Positions 32,601 to 47,600 of a stretch of DNA of 53,523 bases are shown in pieces. The notes beneath the pieces were generated by a model. That model had not been told where the DNA came from. It saw nothing but the letters and a program-made list of their open reading frames with translations, and did not search any database. Both the position numbers and the translations under genes were made by a program. The stretch is from Planctomycetales bacterium (lineage in GTDB: Bacteria > Planctomycetota > Planctomycetia > Pirellulales > Pirellulaceae). Location: contig JAGQPR010000005.1 in the NCBI GenBank assembly GCA_020426625.1, positions 1 through 53,523 of the forward strand. Direction: 5' to 3'. Position 1 is the stretch's first letter, and each line of letters starts with the position of its first letter.

Positions 32601-35600
32601 CCCACGGCTGCAGACATTGGTGAGCATACGGTGACATTCACCGTGACAGATTCAGGTAACGGAGACGCAAATCGAAAACTGTCGGACAGTCGTACCATCA
32701 CGCTCAATGTACGGGCAAGCAACATCCGTCCAGCCTTGGATCCCATTGGGGAGCAGTCTATTGCCGAAGGCGATACACTGACCCTTCAGATGCAAGCGAA
32801 TGATCCAGACGGAGACCAGCTTTTTTACACTGCATTTCTGGTAAACGGTACGTCTCTGGCCAACCTGCCTCGCGGAGCTAAATTTGATTCTGCGACGGGC
32901 CAGTTGACTTGGACGCCCGACTTTACTCAAGCTGGTGCGTATCGGCTAAGGCTGACCACTAGCGATGGCGTTGGAAGCCGCAGCGAAGATGTGTTGGTGA
33001 ATGTTTTCCAGACCAATCAAAGTCCGGTTTTTAGTGCGCTGCCAAGGTTTTTTGGACGCGAAGGCGACGTACTGGCCCTGGCGGTGGATGCCTCCGACGC
33101 CGATGGGCAACCGTTGGTCTACAGTCTGGAGAGTGTGACAGGCGATTGGAATTCCCCGCAATTACCACCGGGCCTCAGATTCGACCCCACCGAGCGTGCG
33201 CTGCAATGGCAGGCCGACTACGATTCGGCTGGCAACTATGTGTTAAATTTTACTGCCACCGACCCAGATGGTGCTGTTGATCGCTTGGCGGTCGACGTGC
33301 AAATCCTGCCGACCAACCGTGCTCCGCAATTGCAGCTTCCCAGCTTTCGAAATGCAGAGATTGGCCAGGAGTTGGCGATCGCGATCATCGCCACCGATCC
33401 TGACGGAGACGCTGTGTCTCTGACCGCTCGCGATCTACCGGCGGGAGCTACGCTTGGTAGCGACGGAATCCTGCGTTGGACACCCCAGGGCTTTCAAGCC
33501 GGACAGCATATCGTGCGGTTCGTTGCCAATGATGGCGACATGGAGGTGCAGCGCAACCTCACCTTGTTGGCAAGTTTTGACCCCGCCGCACCGAATCTAC
33601 GATTAGTGGTTACTCCCAGTTTCCCTGCTGTTCCCGGCCAGAAAATCATCATTGAACCGATTGCCGATAGTGATGTATCCGTTGCAAGGGGAACGGTGTC
33701 CGTCGATGGACATGAGTTGCTAGTAGACGAGCTAGGACAAGCCGTCTTTGTCGCGAGTGCGCCTGGGAAATATGCAGTTGTGGCGTCGGTTGTGGACATC
33801 GAAGGTCGTCAAACAACGATCACTCAAGACATTTTTGTCCGAGATCCAGCAGATCGGCTGGCACCTCTCGTCACCATTGAAGAAATCTCGCCGGCGGTGA
33901 TTAGTGAACCGCGACTACTGACGGTAGATATCGGAGACGATACACTCGCGGAGTACGTGATCGAGTTACTACCCAGAGGCAACGGCCAAGCCGTGGAAAT
34001 TGCCCGTGGTACGGACAATGTTTGCCAGCAGACCACGCTCGATCCCGGGCGATTTGTCAATGGCTTCTATACGCTACGTGTTACCGCCAGAGATCTTGGT
34101 GGCCTGGAGACCATTGCAACCGCCGAGATTGAAATCAACTCGTCAGCTAAAGTGGGTTCCTATGAGCGGCTTGTTACCGATCTTTCGACAACTCTGGCTG
34201 GCATTCCAGTCGAATTCACTCGCTACTACAGCTCGTTGAATGCTGGCGCACTTGCGTCTTCAGCGAACAATGCGGTCGACCTGCAGGGCGTGTCGCTAGG
34301 TTCAGCCTGGAACCTGCCGATGGTGAATCCTCAGGTTGCGATTTCATCGCGCGCGGGCGAAGGCAATTTTGGAGTCGAACCACTACGCAGGGGAGATCGA
34401 CTATACATGTCGTTGCCCACTGGGGAGATCGTAGCATTCAGCTTTGAGCCTCGGATGGAACAGCAGGACGGTATCGTTATTTACCATCCTCAATGGGTGG
34501 CGGACGATGGAGTCGAGTGGCAGCTATTCAGTTTCGAGAAACAGCTTCAACAAACGGGTGTAGAACAAGCTTTCTACATGATTGGCGGAGGGCTACCCTA
34601 CAATCTGACTTTAGACGCAGGTAGCGCGATGCCAGTTTCTACGCTTATGCTTCGCTCGCCAACCGGTGTTACCTACGGTTATCGCGTGTCGGGGGAGACC
34701 GAGCTGGGACCGCGGTTTGTTCTAGAACGCATTGTTGCATCTGACGGGCAGGCGTCCCTGCGTTGGACCGATAGTGGTCTGGTTGCCCCTGATGGCAGCC
34801 GCATAACAGTAGTGCGCGATGCTGATGGTAGAATAGCAGAACTGGTGGGTCCTGCTGGTGAACAGATGGTCTATCGCTACGATGCCGATGGGCACCTAGC
34901 GATTGTTGTTGATGCTACGGCAGACTCACGTGAGTTCTATGCTTACGACGCTTCTGGCAGATTGGTGGTCAATTCGACGAACCAGTCGAGTACTGAAGTG
35001 TTCGAATATGACAGCACGACTGGCGATTTCGTGCGCACACTCACCGGTCAAGCCCATTTGGGCGGCTCCCGCCAGTATCTCAATGGTTCAATCCAGGGTG
35101 AGCTGTCGACATCTGGCTCACAGTGGTACGCGCTGACGATCACTGAGGGAGAATTGCGAAGCAGTTCGACAGGATCGGTAACCATTGGATTTGATACAAC
35201 AAGTACAGATTTCCATCCCGCAGCCATCGCAGTCCTGGGATTGCAGCCAGGTTACGAATTCACCGCTGCAGGGCGAAGTACTACTCTGTACACGTTTGAC
35301 AAACCAGGCACTTATGCCTTTACAATCGCTAGTGCCGATGGGCAGGCCACGTCGGGCCAGTTTACATCACAAGTATTCTTGGCAGGTGATGTCAATCAAG
35401 ACTTTACCATCAACGCTGTGGATCAACAGCTACTGGAGAGTGCACTAGGTAGCGCTGCCAATGAGCCAGGTTACGTACTGCAAGCCGATAGCAACCGCGA
35501 TGGCTTGGTGGATTTGCAAGATCGCGATGCCCTTTTGGCTGCGTTTGGCTTTACTGCAAATCGACCGCCGGAAACTCAAACTGGAAATGATCTGGAAGCG

Positions 35601-38600
35601 ATTGCTGGCGAGACGATCCTCCTGGATAGTGACAATTGGTTCTCGTCACCCGAAGCCGATGTATTGTTCACGCGGATCGCAAATTCAGCAACAAACAATG
35701 TGTCCTATGTTGGTGACGGCCTGTATCTGATTCGCTCGAGCAATCCTACTGGCTCGATGGGAATGGCGCAATTCGTTGCTGACGATGGCTTGCTCTCAAG
35801 TGCGTCCGCCAGCGTCAATTACACGTTCTTAACGCCCGCGTTTTTTGGACTGGACGTCATCAATGATGACCCCCGCCTGGATTTGAACCAAGCGCTCACC
35901 CTGGAGATAGCGGGCCTGACCGCTGATGCAGACTGGCATACTCTCCGTCCGGAAGCGATCGAGTTTGTCAGCCACAATCCGAGTGTGGCCATAGTAACCG
36001 ATGCCGGGCAGGTGATCGGCGTCGGGCAAGGATTTGCCGTGGTCGAGATCCGCGCATTTGGTCTGACCATTGCAACTTCCGTGACCGTCGGCGTGGACAT
36101 CAACCCCAAGGTAGATTTCTTCCCGTTGGCGTATACGGTCGACGTTGGCGGTGACGCCCGCCAGTTGATTGTCAGAGAGCAAGTTGGCGATGAAGTTCTC
36201 GATCGCACCCAGCAAGGCATGTTCTTCGTGGAAGATGCGTCGATAGGCACCATTGATTCCCAGGGTCGTTTTCACGGACAGAACGTCGGTTCCACGCGCG
36301 TTACTTTTGTTTATAACGGGCACAGCCAAGTCGTGACTTTCGACGTGGTTGAACCGCAAGTCGGCGACACTTTACTGGCTAACGGAACTGGTCAAGTACT
36401 AGAAAGTCTCTCGGGCATTCAGATCGCCATACCGGCGGAGAGTTTGCCACAGGGAACCAGCGTGAGCGTTCATGGAATGGAGTTCAACGAGCTGCCTTTT
36501 GAAATACCATCTGGATTCGAACCCCTCATGGCGTTTGATTTGGATTTGAGTGGCGAGACTGCCACCAACGGATTGGCGCTTTCGGTACCAACACCTGCGG
36601 GGCTGAACGAAGGAGAAGAAGCTTGGCTATTTACGGCGTCGACGATTCTCGACGCCGATGGAAATCCGCAAGAAGCTTGGCTGTTGACCGATCGTATGGT
36701 GGCTGGTGCAGACGGGCGGACACGAACAACTAGCCCGCCTCATCCAACTATTCTGTTTGGTGGACCGCAGATTATTCTTGGAGCGGCCTTTGCGCCGGGC
36801 GTGCTGTTTGGATTCTCTCGAGCTCTACAGGGCGCACAAATCATCGTGGAATCCCCATTTGCTGGCGGAGTTTCAAAGCCCTACTACACCATTGTGGGTT
36901 TCGACCTGCAAAACATCTACGCATTCTTTATGCCGGTCCCCAGCGGCCAACTGCTGAGTATCAGCTATCGCTCCAACAATAGCGCCGGTGACTTCAACGA
37001 GGAGACCAGTCTGCTCGAGTTTACTCCGGGTGAGCGCAGACAGTCGGTGCTGGATGTAGCCGCCCCCCCGGAACGCCGACCTTTCGAACGCTTGAGCGTC
37101 ACAGGCTTAGCCGTGCTTCCCGGCCAAACTCCGTCGTTGCAGGTCAACTACTCATCCCTTGACGAGAGTGACCCGATTCGTGCCCGTTACCGAGTTGGTG
37201 ATAAATCGTATGAAGGAAATATTCAACGCGTTGACGAAAACGGCAAGTATATTCTTTTTGACATACCTCCTGCAGTCATTCTGGCGTCTGCCGAAATCAC
37301 TTTTGTCTATCGCATTAATGACCCTCAACAAGAGCCGATCGATCGCCTGGCTAGTCGAGAGACCTTTCACGTAGAACCTGATCCCAGGTTTGTGTTCTCC
37401 GCAGTGGCCAATCCACCCGCTATTTCGATCATCGATACTCGCGAGACGATTACTTTTGGGGACGCATCAATCCCTAATCCACTTCAAGATACGATCGTTG
37501 CGCAGATCCAGATACAGGGTGGTTCCGAGGATGCCAGGGCCATCGATACAGCCACCACGCTGGACAACGGACGTGTATACGTGTTGATGACAGACGGAGT
37601 GGCGGTATTCGATACGGTTTCTCTGCAGCAAATCGATGTTCGAGACGGGTTGTTTATTGACCGCATTCCTTTGATATCAGGAGCCAACCCATTTCGCATA
37701 GAAATCTTCGAGTCAACTCCGGGTAAGGGTTATGCCTACATTACAGATCGATTCCGCGAAACAATCTACATCATTGACCTCGATCCGGAATCACCTTCGT
37801 TCCATACTCAAATTGGAACTTTGTCTGTACCTGGCGCCATCCATGGCTTGCGGGGCTTGGCCATTGATCGGCATACCCAGAGCATGTTTGTGGCGATTCC
37901 CGGCCGGACATTGATCGATGATCATCTGCCACGAGTCGAATCGGCGATTGCTGTCTTCTCTCTTGCCGAACCAACGTTGCCTCGCCTGGTCACTCTAGTC
38001 AACGACGTAGGGCAGTCGGCCTATGATATCCAGACGACGACTACTCCCAATACGATCCTTGTGACTGATCAAGTCAATGACGGGACGGGTTTGATCGTGG
38101 TAAAGTTGTCCGACACCTACGCCGTGCTGGACATCAAAGAGGTTTCCCTGCGATCGATCGGACTGGATCCAGGCAAAATTGGGCGCCAGATTTTTGGAGT
38201 CGCAAACGCTACGGGTGTAGCATTCATTCCGGAGAATGCCTACGAAAAGGAAATCGGTCCGCATCCTTCATATGCACTGATTACCGCGTTCAATCGCTAT
38301 ATCCCCGAGTTCCCTCAGCACGACCACAACGGCGACATCCTGTTCATTCGCAATTCGCTGGGCAACGTGCTCGTTGAGCCATCTTTCTTGAATCGAGAGC
38401 TGCCGTCGCGCAGCCCTGGTTTTGCCATCAATGCCGGTAGCAATATCGGCATTATTCGGGATCCACTCGGCCAATACGGCGAACCACAGATCGTAGCCGC
38501 CACGCGTACGACACCAAGCGCCTTTCCGGATAACTTGGTCGTGGCCGGTCTGAATGTTTACGCTGCATACCGCAGCAATCGGGCGGTATTCGTCATGGAT

Positions 38601-41600
38601 GCCTCACAGATGATCCGGACAGTCGAACGAGGTTCGATCACGCAGGGAACTGCTACCAACGTTCCAGTAACTGAGGACCTGTTGACCCGCGTGCCGATTG
38701 ATGATTTGAACCGAGCTGTCGATGTGCGGACCACTCAGTTTGTTCAATTCGTAATTCAAAATGGACAAGCGGTTGGCATCGTCAATCCTTATGACCCGAC
38801 CACAACTCTTTCGATCGCCGATGGTTCGCTTAGTCAACTGTCGGCAGTCCTGAAGGCAAATGCTGGTTTGGCTCTATCGTTCGGTCCCTACCCAGTATTC
38901 ACCAACCCTGCAGTCTCGCTGCCATTACCTCCACTCGGCACAGGCGGCTTACCGTTTGGCGTGAGCGCTCAAGTAGGCATCGGTGGCAAGGCCATCGACC
39001 CGCGAGACAATCCCTACAATTTGAAGAATGCTCGCTGCGATTGCACGAACTGGACTGAGCTCTATGAAGTCGAGTCCAATGTCGACGCACACTCCGGTGC
39101 ACTTACCGAGTCGTTCTCGCTAACTTCATACAGTGTCGCAGGCATCTCCATATCACCAACTTTTGTGTACGATTCTGAGCGAGCCGTTCCTAATCCAATC
39201 GTTCATTTGGGGCTGGAAGATATTGAAGCCTCGAGCCAACAGAGAATTATGTCCGGGCGATTGGAAGCCCAACGCGATGATGTGCGCATCGTTAGCACCG
39301 GCTTTGATCCGGAAGAGCAGGGCAGAATCAACCCATTCCAAGGTGGTGAAAACTTCTTCCGCGTGCCCGCTGGCGGAGGGAAATTGGAAGCCGCAGCTCG
39401 CTTGGACATGTCAGAAGCACCGACGGGCGTTTACTCGGTCGAGATTGAACAGGGAATCTACTCCAATTCCGGACTTGGATTCGTCGGTGAGAGCTTCATT
39501 ACGCGCGACACCGTCATCGTCGTCAATTCCATCGAAAGTCCCTTTGGTCGAGGTTGGGGCCTACAGGGCTGGAAGATGATTGTGGAAGAACCGACGGGTG
39601 ATCTGCTGCTCGTCGATGGCGATGGAACTGAATCACTGTTTACTCAAGTAAGCGAATTCACTTGGGAGGGTCCTCCCGCAGATGATTCGCAGATCCTGAA
39701 GAACGGAATTGCTTTCGTGCGGACCCTCAAGGATGGAACTCAGCAGTTCTTTGATAACGAGAATCGTCTCTCCCAAATTAAATTCATCGACGGTACGGGC
39801 ATCAACTACTCATACGACGCGGCGGGAAGACTGGCGACGATGATCGATCCCACCGGCGGCATGTTCAGCTTCACTTATGCCGGAGGACGCATAGCCAGTG
39901 TGCGTGATCCCGTCGGCCGCACCACTAGTTTCCAGGTTTCAGCCTCGGGAGACCTAACCAAGGTAACCAGGCCGGGCGGGGCAGAAATTAGCTACTCTTA
40001 CCGCGACGGCTTGCTATTGGACTATGTCGATGAGAATGGCAATGTAGCCAGCCACGACTACGACTTTGCGGGGCGGCTCGAAAGTGTTACTCGACCAGAC
40101 GGTACTGTGTCGCACTATACACCTGCACAAGTTGCTGGCCTGTTTCCGGTTGAGGATACGAACAATCCACTTGCCAACGACCTGCCTTCCGCTCAAGAAC
40201 TGGATCCGCCCACGTTCAAAGCTATTGATCACCGGGGCTTCTCTCACGAGAGTATCTTGGATGGTTCGGGACGTGCGATGCAAACCAAAGATTCAGTCGG
40301 AGTGGTCAATGCATCAGAATTCGATGATGAGGGCAGGGCTCAGGAGATCCAATCAACCGCGAATAAACTATCCATCGGCTACGACGGCAGCAAGAATGCC
40401 AATAGCTACGTCGACTCAATAGGGATTGTGTCGAACAAACAATTCAGCAACGGGCGAGTCATTTCAAGCACCGATGGCGCTGGTGTGACGACGACCACTT
40501 CCCGTAACTCGCTCGGACAAACAGTGAGTGTGGTGATAGCAGGAGTCCCGCAAGCCTCTTACCAGTACAACACGCTGGGCTTGGTTTCGCAGATGACTAA
40601 CGGACTAGGCCATGTAGCTTCCTACCGGTATGACGCTCAAGGTCGTGTTACTTCTGAAACTCGCCCCGATGGAGTTGTGTTGAGCTTCACTTACGACCAG
40701 TACGGAAATACCGCGACGCGGACTGATGGCAACGGAAACATGTATTCCATGGTCTATGACGTGCGCGGCCGCATGCTCTCAGAGACGGACCCTCTGGGCA
40801 ACACCACTTCGTGGACCTACGACGGTGTGGGCAACGTCACCAGTACGACGGACCCGCGTGGCTTTACAACAACTTTCGCTTATGACCGTCTCAACCGTTT
40901 GATCAGCGAGACAAGTCCGATTGGTGGTGTGATGACTTATACGTATGACACCAACGGAAATATGACTTCGAAACAAGATGCCAATGGGAATCGCACAACG
41001 TATACGTACGACTCTCGCGACCGCATGACGAGCATGACCAACGCGGCCGGAAATCGTTGGCAGTACACGTACGATGCCGATGACAATCTAATCTTGGAGA
41101 TCGATCCGCTCGGTGGCAAATCTCGTTTCTCCTACGATGCGCGTGGCCGCATCAGTTCCGAAACGTCTCCACTTGGTGAGACCTATCGCTATACCTACGA
41201 TGCTGCGGATCGAAAAATTACCGAGACAGATCCGCGTGGCGCCGTCACTAGATTTGGATACGATTCCTTAGGGCGAGTCAACCGAATTACCGACGCGCTC
41301 GGCAATATAACACTGATGGAATACGATGCCATCGGCAATCTGATTTCGCAAACTGACGGTCTGGGACGCCAGGTCCGCATGACTTACGACGCGATGAATC
41401 GCCAGATCGCTAAGATTGATGCTGCCGGTAATGAATTCCGATTTGAATACGATGGTGAATCGAGGCTGGTCAAGACGATCGATCCCTTGGGAAGAGAACT
41501 GGTCACTCAGCGCGACGCTATCGGCAGGCCGCTGTCGAAGTTCGATGAATTGGGCAACGAGACTCGCTATACATATGATGCGAACAGCAACCTTCTTTCC

Positions 41601-44600
41601 GTAATCGATCCAGTCGGTAACCAAAGCGTATACGAATACGACAAAGTAAATCGAAAGGTTGTCGCCACAGACGCCTTGGGGCAGGTAGCCAGTTTCCAAT
41701 ACGATCTGGTTGGAAATCTACTGGTACAAACCGATCGCCGAGGCAACACCACGACCTTCTCGTATGACTCTAGGAATAATCCAATTACCTTCGTCAATGC
41801 CGAAGGCAATCAATGGACATATCAATATGATGCACTATCCAATCTGACCAGTTCGACGGCTCCCAACGGAGGTGTTACCACCTCGGTCTATGATGCAGAT
41901 TCTCGGCTTATTCGCAAGATCGAAGCAGACGGTGCCGTTTGGGTCAACGTCTATGATGCTGCTGGCAACGTCATTCAATCCATCGATCCCTTGAGTAGAA
42001 CGACCAACAACCAATACGATTTGCTCGGACGCCTGACGTCCATGCAATTCGCGGACAGCAGCCGCGAGCAATTCAAGTACGATGCCGTCGACAATCTGAT
42101 CCAAAAGACCGATCGTAGCGGCTTCGTATGGTCCTACAGTTACGATGCATTGAATCGCCTGGTGACTGCTACCGACCCCGTCAGCCAGGTTACAACCACG
42201 GAATTCGATGCGGTAGGCAATCGAATCTCTGAAACGGATGCAAACGGCAATACACGCACTTACACCTACGATGCAGCCAATAGACTAATCACTGTCACCG
42301 ACGCTCTAGGTCGCGTCATGACGCAAACGTATGATGCCAAGGGGCGACTAGTTACTGAAACGGATGTTGGCGGCGGCGTGACAGCGCGCGCTTACGATCA
42401 GCTCGATCGACTGGTTCGGCACACCGACGCCAGTGGGCGAATTACTAGTTTTACTTACGATGCCGAGGGAAACATGGTTTCCCAAACGGATGGATCAGGA
42501 AACACACGTCGTTACGTCTACGACAAATTGAATCGCGAAATTCAGTATGTCGATGCGCTGGGTAACGCTTCGACTACCGTCTACGACGCAACGGGTTTTG
42601 TGACACAGACCAGCGATCGAGAAGGCCGAACTACGCGGTACGTCAACGATATCGTCGGTCGCTCGACGGAGATTACAGATCCCGCGGGAAATACGTCCAC
42701 ATTTGTATTTGACAAAGCTAGCCAGTTGCTTTCATCAACGGATCCGTTGGGTGTGGTCCACGAGTACGAATACGATGTTATGGGCCGCCAGGTAACGGAG
42801 AAGCAAGCTGGAGAAGTCCTAGAAACTCGAGCTTATGACCTCGGCGGACGCATGACGCAGTTCACCGACGCTGCGGGCAATGTGACCCACTTGGTGTACG
42901 ACAGTCTGAATCGCCTTGTTCGTCAAACGGATGCTTCCGGGGATTCAACTTCCTGGAGCTTCGATTCCATGGGCAACTTGATTGAATCTACCGACCCGCG
43001 CGGAATTTCGCACAAGATCGAACTGGACGATGTCTATCGCAAGATTTCGGAAAGCTGGGAACAGAATGGAAATGTGGTGGATACCCAGTTGTACACTTAC
43101 GATACGTTTGATCGTGTAAGCACAATCGATGGCAGTGAGGTCGATTTGAGCTATAGCTATGACACCTCCGGTCGGATGCTCTCGGAAGCCGCACAAGTCG
43201 GAAGTTTTCAATGGGAAGTTGCGCATACCTATGACGCGGCGGGTAGGGCTGTGACCTCTAGTTTCTCCGAGGGTGGCAGCAATTTTGCGTCTACTGCAGT
43301 AACTTTGGATGCCCTCTACCGACCTTCGTCCACCAGCTTTACCAGCCAGGTGTTCCCCGACCATGTCATCGACGTTAGCTTCGACAAGACCGATCGCATT
43401 GTGCAAATGTCACGCTCCGGTGATGCAGCGCGACAACCTGTCGTTACCAATCGAACCTACGACGCAGTTGGCCGCCTCTCACGGATCCAACACACCTACG
43501 ATGGACAATCGTTGGCGAACTTCCGTTATACCTATGACGCCAACAGCAGGATTAGCCAAGCGACTGAGGGCAGCCGTACTTTCACCTATAGCTACGATGC
43601 ATTCGATCAATTGCAATCGGAAACACGCGATGGCCAGCTCACAACATTTTTCTTTGATGTCACGGGCAATCCACAAGTCAGCGAGACCGTCGTTGCCGAA
43701 GAGAATCAACTGACGGAAACCGCCGAATATGAGATGGTGTACGATGCGGTCGGAAATTTGACCTCGCGAACTCGTAAATCGGACGGAGAACGCGATGAAT
43801 TGGTGTGGGATCATCGCAACCGCTTGACGTCAATTTCTACCTACGACGCCAGCGGCGACATGTTTTTTCGCGTCGAATATGGCTACGACCCGCTCGGCCG
43901 GCGGCTGATAGAAAGTACGGATAGTGACGGTGATGGACCGGAAGCAGCTTCTCGAGAGTTTGTAGTTTTCGACGGTCAGAAGGCCGCAGCGAAATTCGAG
44001 TTGAACGGCAGCGAATACCAGCTTACGCAATGGCGTTCGAGCTTGTCGGGAAGCGAGATCGTCTTGGCCACGGCGACAACAGATTCGTTGCAATGGTTGT
44101 TGGGGGATGTTCGTGGCTCAACGCGTCAGGTCATCGATGACTTGTCTGGTCTGGTATCATCTGCGGAATTCGACGCCTTTGGTCGTCTGATAGATTCGCA
44201 GGGTACATTGCCTGAAATTTTGTATGCCAATCAAGACTTTGATGTCGAGACGGGACTCTACTTGATGCGGTCCCGCTACTATGACCCTGCTTTGACTCGC
44301 TTCATTTCTCGCGATCCATCAGGCCTGGCTTCCGGCGACGGCAATCTGTACCGCTACACTGGTAACGACCCCGTCAACAACTTTGATCCGAGCGGCTTGG
44401 TTTCGCGGGGCCTGACGACTCAATCGTTCGCGCGGGCCGCCGAAAACTCAGCGGCTTCGGTTTTCTTAAACGATAGTAACGCAGCCAATATACGCCGAAA
44501 CTTTGACGATCGCAGAGAGCGCCTGCTCTATGCAGAATTCGCCGAGCAACGCGCCATCGCCAAACAAACTCATCCTGCTGATATGGCGTCGCTCTTTCTA

Positions 44601-47600
44601 GAAGAATCTCGCCGTACACTCCGCAACAACTACTTGCGCAATCGGCCAGAACACGACAATTCGACGTGGTTGGGGTGGGCTGGTAACCAGTTCAACAATC
44701 TGGTCGATACAGCCACCCTGTCAGTCAATGACTTGGTGCTAGGCAAGATTGCGGCCACCGGCTCAGTTGGTGCTCCTAGTTTGGTTCTACACAGTGGCGA
44801 GATCGCCACGCTAATGCCAGTCTGGGAATGGCTGGGTGACCTTGGGAATCCCGAGAAGATGGAAGGAGGACTTGGTTTATTAGGCACAGTGATGCTGGGT
44901 GGAGCGTACATCAAGAATCCAGCCACGTTCCGCTCCACCATGGGGGCGATTCATACGATCGTCACCGATCCAATCAACTGCATTAAGACCATCAAGCTCA
45001 AATTACCTGGCTCTAGTCGCGCGACCGTTCCCAAAATGCGTTATCGAAGCGGAACATCGGCGCCAAAGCGGTTGCCAGCTGCTGCAGAATTGCCGCATTC
45101 CAAACCGTATGAACCTCCGATCTCAATGATCAATCAAGAGGAAACTGGCAAAGGAAACGGGTTTATTTCCAAGCAGTACTCTACTCCCTATATGGATGAC
45201 GCCAAGTATCCGTTAGTCAACCAGAACGACTTGGGCATCAAGAATCCAGACGGCTCACCCTTCAAAGGAGGAGAAGCCTGCCACCCGTCGTCTTGCACTA
45301 TGTGGTTGAAAACGCATGGAGTCGATGCCGATGTATCTGAGATGATTAAGATCATGGATACTAAGGATAAAGGTGGCTACGACCGTTTGGGAATGAAGAT
45401 CAAGGGCGGTACTTCGGACGAAAATAAACTCAAGATCCTGGACGTTGCCCGTGAGAATAATCTGGACGTTGAACTTCAGAATTTCATGCAAGAGATTGCC
45501 AACGATGGGTACGATGGTCAAGCCAGATTGCAGGCCTACGAGGCTCTCAAGAAATCGGTTGTAGGCGAGAACGGCGAGCAGCGATCGGCCCTTGTTCGCC
45601 AAGGCACCTTAGGAAGACACGCTGGAGAGTTCCAGCACACGGTCGTCGTAGACGGCATCCATACCGAACTCAACCCGCTCACCGGTCAGATGGAGGACCG
45701 AGTTTACTACCGCGATCCGCAAGGTGGCTACGTACGCAAGCAGGAACAACGCCTGGCCGTTTGGGCCAATGATTGGTTAAATCCGCAAAACACCGAAGGC
45801 TACATCGGTTGGGCAGTCGTTATTAAACCTCCGCAATTGCGGATTGGGACACCAGGCACGTCATTTTCCATAGTGGGCGATTCCTTGCAGAGCGTCGATT
45901 GGCAGTCGCTGGCTCAGTCGGCTCAGCAGCAGTGGAGCAGCGCGCTAGGCAAAGAAGTCGACCTGAGCCTTGGCTTCCAGATCAGAGATCTACCTGCTGG
46001 CGAATTGGCACATGTCGAAGTTCTCGGCACCTCAGCCAGTTCTCATTTTGTAATTACTGTCGACGATGATGCCAATGGATATGGGTGGTTTGTGGATTCC
46101 ACCCCCAATGATGCCGTAGAATTTTACGGCAACTCGTCGGCAGCCATGCACTATGATCTGCTGACGGTTCTGACTCACGAAATAGGTCACGCTCTAGGAT
46201 TCTCGCTTGCCAATGCTCAATTCCGCAGTAGGGTGCGCGCCACCGAGTCCGGCAAACTTTACTACATGTCCGACGACAGAAAAGTGATTTGGTTGGATCC
46301 GTCGGGTAACGAATTGGCGAGCACCCTGTACGCCGATCAGGTAATGTCGGCTACGCTCGAACTCGGGCAGCGGCGCACACCGGGACAACTAGACACTGCC
46401 ATTCTGTCGTCCGTTTTGGCCGAAGACGACGTTAAGTTTGATACCCGCGTGTCAGCGGTCTTGGGCGAGCTAGGTTCCTCCATGGGAATCCAGCTGAGCG
46501 GTTTCACTGCGTTTGCCAGCGCGGTACAAAATGTGCTGAATTCGGCGGCTGGATTGGGAATACGCAATTCAGACTTCAGTGTCACCGACAAGAGCTCTCG
46601 CAATTTCCATTGGTATACTCTCGGTGAATCGACCATTATCAACAACGGTGCAACTTTGTTGGAAGGTGCTGGATTGCTGTCTGATATATCGCAGACGTTT
46701 ACCATGCCCACCAGTACAAATCGCTTGACTTTCTCTCTCACCAACCTTCAGCTGGGCATTGCTTCCACTGAGTTACCAGGAGACGCATTTGAAGTTGCCT
46801 TGTTGGACGCAAGTCGCACAACCAAGTTGCTGTCGGACATTCCTGGACTCGAAAGTAGCGATGCGCTAATCAGCATTCAGGCTGACGGTCGTGTGATGTT
46901 TGCACCCGAGGTCACAATCGCTGGAGTCACCAGCGGCGATACGATTGATTTGAGCAAAACTTTTGATGTCACCATCGATCTAAAAAATGTAACTCCTGGA
47001 ACAATTACAAGCCTGTATTTTGACTTGGTTGGATTCGGAGAACAGCAAAGCCAGGCGGCCATCGGCAGCATCAGCTTGGATTCGGCCCTCAGTTGGCACA
47101 ACCAACTATTGCCACGCGACACCACGGGTGATGGATTTGTAGTCCCGCAAGATGTGCTGGTCATTATCAATGAACTCAACAACCCCATCATTGCTCCCGA
47201 TGGCGTACTACCTTTGATCACTGATTCCGTTGGCCCTCCGCCTTACTTTGACGTCAACGATGATGGCTACGTGGCTCCCAATGACGTGTTGATGATTGTC
47301 AACTACCTGAATTCGCTGCCCGAGGGCGAAGGTGAATTCATGTATACAAGCGAATTGACGGGCCGAACCCCGGATGGATTGAGTGTAATGGCAAGCAGCG
47401 TCGACGTCCTAACTGCAGACTATGAAACTCTTGCCGTCTCGGTGGCCGCCGCGGCCATCGAAGAGGCCGAGTTGGCATTACTCGCATTCCAGACGGACGA
47501 AACTGATGAGTTCCTATGGGATACGTTCGCGCCTGCCATCGAAGAAGAGCACGAATCCAATACGGACGCCGTGATGGAACTGGTCGACAATCTCCTGGAG

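Noticed and set aside
40503..43085. CRISPR-like regular spacing
   Set aside because: The 63-base period comes from translated YD repeats in frame; there is no conserved repeat with unique spacers.
46176..46208. Classical metzincin site HExxHxxGxxH
   Set aside because: The third ligand position is Leu, so I call it only zincin-like.
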